DNA of 64,000 nucleotides from Ornithodoros turicata. Taxonomy: Eukaryota > Arthropoda > Arachnida > Ixodida > Argasidae. This document shows positions 54,524 through 64,000 of this stretch, piece by piece. Below the pieces are notes generated by a model. It worked only from the letters and a program-made list of their open reading frames with translations. It was not told the origin of the DNA and did not search any database. The stretch lies in NCBI RefSeq assembly GCF_037126465.1, contig NC_088202.1, positions 99,107,962 through 99,171,961 of the forward strand, written 5' to 3'. Position numbers and translations under genes: made by a program. Each line of letters opens with the position of its first letter. Position 1 is the stretch's first letter.

Positions 54524-57500
54524 AACGGTCGCAAGAGCTTATTGTGATTAATTAGCAAACATCTCTGAAGGTATACGTCACCATAATAGTTAACCTTCAG
54601 GGTATGTCAATGGCAGTTGCTGGCCTTGACATTACGACTGTCATTTCAGTAATTGCGTAAATAAGTGTTGAGGTCACGCCATTAGAACAGTATACACGCA
54701 AAATTCGATGGTAGCCCCGTGTGTCGGTAGTGGCCGTGTGTCGCTGCCTTCGGATGAGAGGCACGGTTAGAATGAAATGGATACAATCACGCAACGCATG
54801 GCGCCCGTATATGTCCTAAGGCAGATGAACAGAAAGTTACCCTTGATGAAATACATTGTGTGATACATGATGAAATGATTCGCTATCCTCTACTCTATCT
54901 AATGCCACTTATTAATTAACGTGCATCGCAGGCTCCGATATGGAACGTCTCACAGCTGCCTCCTCGATGTAACAGACTAGTTTACATAATCGTAGTAGTT
55001 CTCCTTAGAAGCTCTCCTGTAGTTCCACTATATGCTTCATTCGAATTGTGAGGTACCGTTTCATCTAATAAGTGTCAACTACAGAATGTGCATAACGCCA
55101 ACCGTGGACAGGTAGGAAATATGGCGAACCGGCGAGGAAATGTGAAGGTAAGCACCTCTAGACGAGAGCCGCCGAAATTTCTTCTTGGCCAGAAGACGAA
55201 GACCGATATGAAAGCTGAGACATATGGAACCAACTGTTCTCAACGGATGTCTTATTTGTGTGGCACTGGGCAGATACAGGGTACCTTTGTATCCTGGTAC
55301 CATTGTTCGGGACCTCGTCGAAACGTGCCTCACGCTCAGCGCTTTTGCAGCCAGCGCAAGCCAGAGAGGAGCAAAGCACGCTCATACCAGGGAAGACAAG
55401 CACACGGCCCGTGTACTTTCCTTCTGTCTGACTTGTGCGATCAGCTGCTTTCAACGTGTTCCCCCGGCGACACGGTGCTGCGGTTTCAATATGGCGGCGT
55501 CCACGAGAAAACAGTGTATATACAAACGTGGTGATCAACCGAAATTGTGGCTGCAACAGAGCGAATGAAGCAAGCGTATCAGTCAAGCCTGCTACGAGGG
55601 TCCCTTGGACGACTAGTCATCCCATCGTTTCATTAACCTGTCATCACATTATTATGTTTCATTAAGTTTATTTCGAGTTACCCATACTATTAACTCATAG
55701 AAAGGTGGGATATCGAAGGCTCATCTCAAGATGATATGGGTTCCAGGCGTCGTCCTGCATCATTATCACTCAGGTGTGCTGTCTACTGCAGCTGCAAGTG
55801 CATAAATTTCAGGGAGACCTTCATAGTACTAATAAAGACGAATATTTGCTCTTTCACGTTTCACAGTTTGTATTCCACACCACATCGTTACGAGCTCATC
55901 ATATGACCCCAGCTCTTGTGATGTGTGTGGTGCACATTAGCACCAAGGCTTGTCCTAATACGATATGCGTGTGCGTGCAGAGGGAGAAGTAGTTGCTGGC
56001 ATTTCTGGTGTTCCTCTTACGGGAATGTTTGCCTGCCTGACATGACGGCGTGCCGCTTGTGGGGGTGGTGCGTCCTGGGACGACTTCATTGGGAAGTGTA
56101 CCCAACACGGGGAATTGTGCAAATTTGCCTTTGAACGCAGGAGCAAAATTCAGCGTGAGCACCCAGACACTACAACCGGCCCCTCCATTTGAACCGACAA
56201 CCATCAACTCGCCTACCAGTCTCGCCGTGCAAGGCGGTTACATTAACCGCTCGTGGTGGATTACATTACACTTACGTTACATTACATACTTACATACTTA
56301 CATTACGTTACATTAACCACAATTTGGTGGAGATGAATTATTGTCCCCACTTTCCTATGTCACAGGACACAAATGTATCATTCCATGCAGCTGTCCTACT
56401 TCTGCCTGCTCTGAGGCGAGGATCAGCTTAAGTGTGTAGGCAATGTGGATGTTGGACAGCAACCCAGTGCCACCGAGGACAAAGTCGATAAATAGGAATA
56501 AGAGGCGTTGACAGGAGGCCACGTTGCAGAACTGACAATTGTTGCCAAATCTTCGTGTCGAATTCGCGGTGGTTAAAAACGCATGCGTTGGTGTCCTGTT
56601 CTTCAAAGCCGTTGTGCACTTCAACGGTGTTGAGAGGTTCGAGGAAGCACTGAAATGGTGTTTGATCATTTGATATCGCTCTCTCGGTTAAAAAAGACTG
56701 CGACCATTGGTGCCACGGTAAATCACACGGATATACAGAGACGTAGCGACGGGGGGCGAGAGGGGCAGCCGCCCCGGGCGTCCTCGCCAGAGAGGGCGCC
56801 GAAGTGCAGGCCCTGGCAGGCTGGTTGGACAGTATAAAGCGGAAATGAAGAGATAAAGCCTTGCACGGGCCCGGACCCCTGACCCGACCCGGGCCGGGCC
56901 GGACTTGTTTTTGCCTCTGTGCTCCGGGCCGGGCCGTGCCTGGGCCCAGAAAAGACGCCAGCACGGCGGTCCGGGCCGGTCCCGGGCCGACAAATATGTT
57001 TCAGAGAGTCACTCGAAGGGGTCACGAAGCTAATTCCATGCAATGGAAGACTATTAGTTCACATCATCACATGCTTGCGTCATTCCTGTGCATATATTTG
57101 CAAAAACGAGCAGGGGACACTGCATTATGCGTATGATTCGACCCTCTATAACATTCTCCAAGTCAATTTTCATTGCTCCTGACTCCTCATATATTTCAAA
57201 AACACATTCACAAAGCTTGGTGAGAGGGGTAAGGGTTGGGAAGAGTGTGTCGACAACATCCACTACCTCCACAAAAACTTGGTAGTGTAACGATAACCCG
57301 CTTACCCGCGTGCGTTCTGGATTTAATTTCGTCTCGTGCTGTTAAACCGAGAGTTCTTTTAAGTTTGTGGCCGAGTCTTCTCTTCTTATAAATTTACTTC
57401 TAAATTTGTTTGATAAGCGCTAGAAACGCATACGTCGCGGCTGGAAATACTAAGTCAGGCTCTATTCGTTGAGCCACCGGGCTGGGCCGGGCCGGGCTTG

Positions 57501-59721
57501 TAGAGCTGGTGGTGTTCCTGTACATGAGTCCTGACCGGCGATGATGGAATGTCCCAGTGAGCAGATGGTCGTGGCCTCATGTAGAGGAACACCACCTCCT
57601 CTACGTTTGGTGACCCGAACAAAGAACACCATGCCCGGCATAATTCGGCCATTCACCATCCTAAATTTTCGGAAAACCAGCAGCGAACCATCTTCTGGCA
57701 GGCAAGTCGCACCGGGACCACTGTTCCACCGGGGACCCGCAGGGAGATCACAACTCACGGCCTCCACCTCCTTCACGATAGTCCTCCCCGGCATTCCTCT
57801 GGCGACAACCAGCATTCACGCTCTCGTACCGGTAGCGGTACTGTCGCCCACTCAGCAACAATCACTCAACGCACTCAAGAACCACCCAACGCAATCGGCA
57901 GCCACTCAACATAATCAGCAACCACTGCAGTTTATCAGAACAATGCAGTTTATCAGAACAACCACTCAATTCAAGAACACTCGTCCTGAGATTTATTGCT
58001 ACTATGGTACTCCAGCCAGGCCAGAGAAACACAGTGTCATACACCTTGCACTTAGAATGTGCAGATACGCGTAACTAGAATGTAGTCGGACACGTATACG
58101 AACACGAGCTAACTAAAATCACTGCCGCTTGTCCATGCATTGCATGAGAAAGACTACTTCACGGCTCCTTCGTCGAAAAACTTCTATGCTTCGTCTATTT
58201 TCTTACTAGACACCGCAGCACAAACAGGGATGTGCAATGCCGCACTTCACCAAGGAGCTGACGTAAATGAAGGAAGGAACGTTGCAACAATCGCAAAATA
58301 AAGAGAGGAACGTAGGCCGCGAAATGAGCGACCCCGCCAATCCACAAGCATTACGTAACTATGGCTTGAACGGAATTAGAGATGATTGTGCGACCAAACC
58401 AAGGGATACCAAGGTTGGTCACATCGCATGCGGCAGCGCAATGGACCTTTTTCACACTCGCGTCGTATCCTAGCAGCTGTACAGCGAAACACGACTGGCG
58501 CGCGCCATAGCCTAGCCGGCTAGGGTGCATCGATACTTGCGCCCTTTTTGCAAAGAGGGTGCAAGTAGCACAAATATCGAGGCACCCTCCAGCCGAATAC
58601 AGCCTACAGCCTATTGAATATGTAGCGAACCTTCTTCGGCGCCGTCAGGGTCACATCGCATGCGAAGAGGCGTTGTGAAAAAGGTCCATTGAGCTACCAA
58701 CGAACAGTAACAAGCGCGTCATTCTTATCTTTCACCTGCCCGCTGTCGTTGCGCTGCCGTCGTCCCACTGTATTTCCCCCCTGTGAGATCTTTCATCTTG
58801 CTACCTGTGGTATTTATTCACGGATTGTCATCGTACTTCATTGTTATGAGAGAGAGGGTCAAATATGTAAAAAAAGGAAGATTTAAATACAGTAAATCCG
58901 ATTTCTTTTAATAGTAATTTTTTTTGCAACCCTGATTAGGTGCAGTACATTTCCCGACAGTATGACAAAATTACTAGGTCCATAGTCAAATCCAGCCCTA
59001 CCAACGCCCCTGCCCTAAAAGCATTGCTAACCTTTCTGGACAATGTAGGACTTTGGTCATCACCGTCAGACTCATCATGATATTTTCAAAAATATGGTAG
59101 AGTATCGCCTATGGCGACGCACCACCCAATCATCATCGTCATCATTAAAATAAAGTTGTTCTTCGCTTGGAAGATAGGTTGATAGAAAGGTCATACCTCC
59201 CTTATCCTGACGCCTCGGTACGGCATGCACCAGATAGCGAAGTACCGGATAAGCAAATCAAGTGCGGTGTTCCGTAGATCGTGGCTCACCGATATGCATG
59301 TCGCCGCTGACGACAGCATTCGACTATCTCATATAACCCCCCCCCCCCCCCCGCCAAAAAAAGAAGAAGAACGCCCTCCTTCCAGTTTGACGAACATAGG
59401 TACCCGTAACAGATAAAATAGCTGGCAGGCAAGCTGGTGGACAAGGTCGATGACGACGAAGTCGCGCCGAAGGATCACTTGATAGCCGCTTTTCTTGTGT
59501 TCCCGCAGAACATCATAGATCACTCGACATGAACGTCCGGTGTCTCTTTAGCACAGACTTGGAGGGTAGAAAATATTTCACGTTGTTTCGATAGCCGTCT
59601 CTCGCACATCGACTTTTTGACCCCATGAACCGCTTGGGAGACACCACTACTGTCCGCACCAGTCTCCAGTGACTGACCTCTGGCAAAGAAAGGGTCACAG
59701 AGTACAACACAAGGCTTACGC
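54524..59721. other. Downstream of the cyclase gene: intergenic
   Basis: Includes the cyclase 3' UTR (end not defined; AATAAA at 55831), an old SINE (56035), a CCGGGCC-rich low-complexity stretch (56862-56996, again at 57478-57500), and open frames at 55088-55534 (+) and 57541-58074 (+) with no recognisable domain. The poly-C tract at 59337 follows. Confidence 0.5.
56035..56250 (-). mobile_element. Diverged tRNA-SINE relative
   Basis: On the - strand a tRNA-like head (TGCACGGCGAGACTGG, B box CGGTTCAAATGG) is followed by a body with GTCGTCCCAGGACGCACC. Related in layout to the copy at 19888 but much diverged. A TTACAT-rich simple repeat (56262-56315) follows. Confidence 0.5.
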
Positions 59722-59866
59722 AGTTTTAGTATATCGTACGCAGTCGCCTTTGCGTACGGAAGGGATAGCGTTGCTGCTTCTGCGCACGCGCAAAACAGAG
59801 AGCTTCGCGCATTGCGGAGAACCACCACGCTATCCATGACGTACATGAAGGCGATAGCGTACGATG
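59722..59866 (+). mobile_element. Small foldback MITE (GCGTACG family), copy 2
   Basis: Starts AGTTTTAGTATATCGTACGC and ends GCGATAGCGTACGAT. The termini are inverted (ATCGTACGCAGTCGCCTT against ATCGTACGCTATCGCCTT). The centre contains paired TTCTGCGCACGCGC / GCGCATTGCGGAGAA segments. No coding content. Confidence 0.8.
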
Positions 59867-60280
59867 CACTTGTTTCTCAGGGCCCTCAACGTCAGCAAAT
59901 CCAGAGGCCGTTGACACATTTAAGCGAATCAGAACGACACTGGTTCCAGAAGACAACAGATAAGAAAACAACGCTAGCAAGATTCGTTCGAAATCTCTCA
60001 GATCAACTAACTTGTTTTTCGGGTGACAGAGATAGGGAAAAGAGAGAAATCACTGCAACTCTAAATTCCATTCGAATTCCAAAACGAATGTAAAATCTAT
60101 ATTCCAATTTCAGATGGAAGAATTTGAAGAAAAAAGACGGGGTACAAAACAACACCAGGGATGCTTCATACAAAGATCCGCATGTACACATCGCGCACAT
60201 GTGCTGTGTTTGTACTTGCTGTACATGTGTTTTCAAACACATGTTGCACCTGTGTGCTTGGCTGGGTACGATATCCCCTC

Positions 60281-60430
60281 CAGACTTTTACGTATCTTGA
60301 GTATACAGTATTTTAAATACTTTTTGCGTTATTTTCGTACTCTACCCAATATTTTTTTGTGACAAGTATTTTTAACGTATTTAAAATACTTTTTTGGGTA
60401 TTTGCTACTCAGTACTCAAAAGCTAAGTCC
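60281..60430 (+). mobile_element. Fragment related to the AGTATTTT hAT-type element
   Basis: Starts CAGACTTTTACGTATC and contains the same AGTATTTTAAATAC / TGCTACTCAGTACTCAAAA motifs as 51289-51450. No matching 8-bp duplication found, so it is probably a truncated copy. Confidence 0.55.
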
Positions 60431-60869
60431 TCTGGGGTGACATCCTACAGGCCCCTGCTGTCTATCTGAAAGAGGTCGAATAAGAAACGCATGATATTCT
60501 GCCCATCTCTCAGTATGTGTGTCCATTCCTGTTTGCTGCTAGGGTATCGCTCCAGTGGAGAAATGAGAAACCCGGTGTTCCGTATACTTTTGTCCCAAGC
60601 TGTACTTCGCACACGTATCCCACTACCCTGCTCTGGGGTGACATCTTCTGGAGGAAGTAATAACTGTTCCTCAAATGGCGTGTCTTATTGTTTACTTCAC
60701 GCGCGGTTTGATGCTTACGACATTGGCTCTTCGCGTTAACCATGCTTGAGCGATAGGAAGAACAGGAGACACACAAGTCGCAACTTTTTAGTGATTACAA
60801 AACATTGACATCGTAGTTACCATTAAAGGTTGAAAGTGCGTGGTTGTTTGCGTCTCTTTACACAACCCT

Positions 60870-61014
60870 AGCAGCACAATGTACTGAAAGTCGAGTGCAA
60901 TAGGGGTGTACGGTATGTGTCTTATCAATGTTCTTTAGTTTCACGAGCCTGATCAAGGCCTTCCACCTACCCGTCCACCCCTATTGCACCCGACTTTCAG
61001 TACATTGTGCTGCT
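60870..61014 (+). mobile_element. 145-bp MITE with 39-bp terminal inverted repeats
   Basis: Arms 60870-60908 and 60976-61014 (AGCAGCACAATGTACTGAAA…) match with one mismatch, around a 67-base centre. No target duplication could be fixed. Confidence 0.85.
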
Positions 61015-61019
61015 TGGGA

Positions 61020-62400
61020 AGTAATTACAAGTCGTGTGTTGTGCCAACAGAAATTACGACCTGTTCTTTCTTAGCTTTCGTCGACTTTTCAAATCCTACG
61101 TAGATGGCAAAGTTAATCAGTTTTTAAATCAAGCTTATCAACAGGTGAGACTGTCATCTTCGACTTGGTGTGGTGCAGTATTTAGTTGAATCTGTGTGGA
61201 CGGAGAAAAATTTACCATCGAAAATTGACTGCACGTACAGTTCAATTTTAAGAGGGCTGCGACCTTGTAGATGGAAAGAACTCGTGCTCAGGAACGATAG
61301 CAATGTCTTCCCAATGAACGTTCAAATAATCTTCAACCACCGTCCGTACATCAAAGGTCACACATGCGACATGGTAGCGAACAGCCACGAGTTGTGGACG
61401 TAACATCGGCAAGACAACCAGTACGGGTCCACGTGCCCCAGTCTGTGGCTTACGCGTGCAGTATCTGTATGACACTATGGGAGGGGGGGGGGGGGACACC
61501 AACATAATTTCGAGTGCGCGTCCTTTATACAGGGGTTCTGAAGTAATGAGTGTTTCTCTCTTTTTCATGTAAGTATGATTTTCATTCTCACTTTACTCGC
61601 GTACGCACGACTAACTGATGACCTTGATTACTACCGTTGTTCTGCTGTACCCTCAGCAGTTCTGCTGTAGCATGTACCGTGTGTGGGCATTTCAACTTTG
61701 AAGTGATGCCGCAGGTGCTCATGCAATAGAACCACGTCAGTTCTGCAGGAGCCTTGCGTTGAACTGCCCCAATGGTCAACCACATGGCCGGATGCTTCAG
61801 AGTTCCAGCTCACGGACTATTGCACATCAGCAACCGTCATAAGGAAAGATCGCGTAAGCCGAAACGCCTTTATGGCGGAATCCGAGCTACAGAAAGATCA
61901 GTTTCACTTTCCGTGAGAAGCTTCTGTAGTGCTGTAGTACAGTGGCGTAGCCGGAGAGGGCGTTTCAGGAGGAAACCGCCCCCCCCCCCCCCCCGAAATC
62001 GTACCTTTGGCAGTGCATTGTGGAGATGGAAACCAGGGTGAAATCCTCCTCCCCATGTAAAGTCCCCTCATAGAACCCTCATCGCTGCACTACACTGCGT
62101 CGCACAACCTAAAGCGATGTCCATAGCAGATGAACGCAATCAAGATACGCACGTTTTTCGTGGGCCTTATTTCCCGTCTACGTGCTGCAGTCACCCCCAC
62201 TATGGATGCTCAGATTTTCCTTTTTACCAATGCCCTTACTGCGCACAGAAGTTCAATATGATTTTGTGTTCTCTTGTGTAACATATTATGTACTCTACTG
62301 TGCGACAGCAAATCAGGAGCATGCTGTGGCAGCTCTATTTAATCACTGATTGTTATCAAGCCAGCTAATGCCACAGCTTCGCCTTTACAGCAACTTCTTC
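61020..62400. other. Intergenic spacer before the - strand gene
   Basis: Poly-G (61483-61495) and poly-C (61979-61994) runs. The rest shows no recognisable gene or repeat. Confidence 0.5.
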
Positions 62401-62418
62401 ATGAGGACAGATTAGGAG

Positions 62419-62505
62419 TTACTTGGCTGCGCCGATCTCCCTCCTCACTTTCTCGAGCTCCTCCCTCACTGGATCTGGTCCGAATTTCTCCTTGACCCGT
62501 AAAAG
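62419..62505 (-). CDS. Terminal coding exon of an unidentified gene
   Basis: On the - strand a strong acceptor CTGCTTTTTTCAG is followed by 28 codons and TAA. The peptide is LLRVKEKFGPDPVREELEKV then RREIGAAK, a charged amphipathic helix that looks like a real protein C-terminus. ATTAAA on the - strand (62338-62343) about 75 bases after the stop could be the poly(A) signal. Family not recognised. Confidence 0.5.
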   Translation of the reverse strand, partial: LLRVKEKFGPDPVREELEKVRREIGAAK

Positions 62506-63191
62506 CTGAAAAAAGCAGCAGGAAGAGGGGTTACTTGATAAGGCAGTGTCCTAACAAGGATGTGACATTTAACATTGCTCGACATCCTGATTCATTCATC
62601 AATCAACCAATATGTCAGAAGCCACCATGCACAATATTTACTCTGTACTTCGCCTTATTAAATTTACAAAAGTGCTCTGAAACAAGCAGGCATGAGTGAT
62701 GCGCCGCGACCTTAGTGCTTTGAACTTTCTCCAGGCGTGGCGTAATCATGTGTTTGTGATGTAGTCGTCTGCTCTAGGAACACGGGCCCGCTAAGTTGAT
62801 AGGTTCTGGTGGAGTTTATATTTCAATCCACTCCCATTGGCTGATGTCTGATGTTAAATTTCGAAAGTTATTTGTCTCTGCCGCCAACGGGAAACGTGGC
62901 AGCATTAAACGGACGTATTGTCACCCTGTTCGTGTATGCATAGCCAGTTTGTAATATGCGAGTTCAAGACGAGTGCATGTAGCAAAGGAAAGGCTGAGGG
63001 AAGTAAGTGTCACTTTTCGTATGAAGCAAATATGTCTAGCAGGTGAAGATATAGCACACAAGCACAAATGTTTCCACCAATCAACGCCACTTCAGCTACT
63101 ACACTCCGAAATTCGAAGCACGTGAATCATTAGCACGTAGATAACTCGAAGTAGTGAACACCAAAGTTGTTTAAAAAGGAAAAATGTTGTA

Positions 63192-63310
63192 CCTGCACTG
63201 CATGTTGGAGGCGCTGTCGACGACATCCGGAAAATAGTGAGAGATACCGAGAAAACGTGCATATCTGTCCTAGCCGCGCTTTAGCCTTCCGAAACCCCTT
63301 GGGCGACACC
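63192..63310 (-). CDS. Possible preceding exon of the same unidentified gene
   Basis: On the - strand CGCAACAG precedes and CAG|GTACAA ends an open stretch encoding VSPKGFRKAKARLGQICTF and RYLSLFSGCRRQRLQHAVQ. It ends in phase 0, as the next exon (62505) needs, with an intron of about 690 bases. The other two frames are closed. Supported only by splice signals and phase; it may be chance. Confidence 0.3.
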
Positions 63311-64000
63311 ACTGTTGCGATGGTGTTTTGTAACCGGATATCTCACCGGTCCGGAAAAATCTCTCGCGCCGCATTTTGTGGCAGTTATTGGATTCAATGA
63401 GGATGACTGAGTGCAGCAAGATGCTCCACTCCTGGTTCCGCTACAAACTAAATTACTAGTATAGGAACAGGAGTTCTAGGATTTATAGGGACAGACTAGG
63501 AGTTCACGGTAAGGCTCTATAAGCCAGCCGGCATGTAGAGGGCGGCTAATTCTCGTTGTTTACTGCCGGCAGTGTCATGAGCCACGATCTCGCTTCTACA
63601 CGAATTCGCGAAATTAATGTCCCGCGAAATATTCCCGAAACGTGCTCCCACACGAATTCGCGAATTATTAAGACAGCGAAATTGACCACTTTTACAGTAT
63701 TTATTGTTTTCACAAGTCACTGGCGTCTGTATGAACTGATTATGGAATTTTTAGTTTCTCTTCGTGTTGTTGTACTAGTGTATACTTACTACTTACTATA
63801 CGCCGGAGTACAAATGTGATCGGATAGCATGGACGGTAATATGGGCAATACCCACACAGATGGTATTATAAACGAAGGTTGCCAGCACTGAGTCTGAGCA
63901 CTAGTTGACTGCCAATTGAATAAATCGGGAAATTACCACGGAAAATTTACTTTATATGCTATTAAAGCTCGCCGGTATCTCGGAGGCTCGGAGGCGGATG

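Noticed and set aside
55088..55534. 148-codon open frame downstream of the cyclase gene
   Set aside because: Overlaps an equally long frame on the other strand, has no recognisable domain and ends without supporting signals.
56862..56996. CCGGGCC-rich stretch as a possible CpG-island promoter
   Set aside because: It is a simple repeat of CCGGGCC/GGGCCGG units with no gene start beside it.
57541..58074. 177-codon + strand frame, with GGTGACCCGAAC upstream, possibly a retroelement leader and gag
   Set aside because: No zinc knuckle, capsid or pol motif can be recognised and no LTR pair is visible. The open frame is Pro/Ser/Thr-rich and may be chance.

Overview
This window is eukaryotic nuclear DNA, most likely from a tick (Acari: Ixodida; genus not determinable by eye). 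The grounds are an intron-rich animal gene, abundant tRNA-derived SINEs of the type known from ticks (Ruka-like), CR1/jockey-like LINE tails, several families of non-autonomous DNA transposons, and many long poly-C/poly-G tracts. I see no bacterial, phage or CRISPR features and no convincing stand-alone tRNA or rRNA gene.

The main gene is a receptor-type guanylate cyclase of the natriuretic-peptide-receptor class on the + strand. Twenty-one exons (called W1-W21 here) can be placed between 22186 and 54523. They join in consistent phase into about 831 codons and end at a natural stop. They encode, in order, the distal half of the extracellular ligand-binding domain (W1-W5), one transmembrane helix (W6), a kinase-homology domain (W7-W14), a dimerisation linker (W15) and the complete catalytic cyclase domain (W16-W21). 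The 5' exons (signal peptide and proximal half of the ligand-binding domain) were not found in the 22 kb upstream and probably lie outside the window. One intron (36985-37560) appears to use a GC-AG splice pair.

The rest is mostly transposons. 1-13.7 kb: SINEs, a 300-bp foldback (5081-5382) and a LINE tail (11286-12840) split by a TA-flanked MITE (11606-12310). 13.7-17.7 kb: a Ty3/gypsy-type LTR element on the - strand with near-identical 482-bp LTRs, a 4-bp target duplication and a deleted pol. 19.9-22.1 kb: SINE cluster. Introns of the cyclase gene hold three hAT-type elements with exact 8-bp target duplications (24662-25859; 27141-28052 inside a LINE; 51289-53078 with another element nested in it), a 1.9-kb foldback built of about 150-bp subrepeats (29867-31803), a second copy of the TA-type MITE (37871-38752), a 300-bp tandem duplication (44697-45308), and an LTR plus partial gag of a second retroelement (45490-47400).

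54.5-64 kb: intergenic, with small MITEs, SINE remnants and low-complexity DNA. At 62419-62505 on the - strand there is a short terminal coding exon of an unidentified gene, with a possible preceding exon at 63192-63310. No new multi-gene system is visible. The most notable features are the GC-AG intron, the degenerate kinase motifs of the receptor, the large intronic foldback and the nested insertions with readable target sites.
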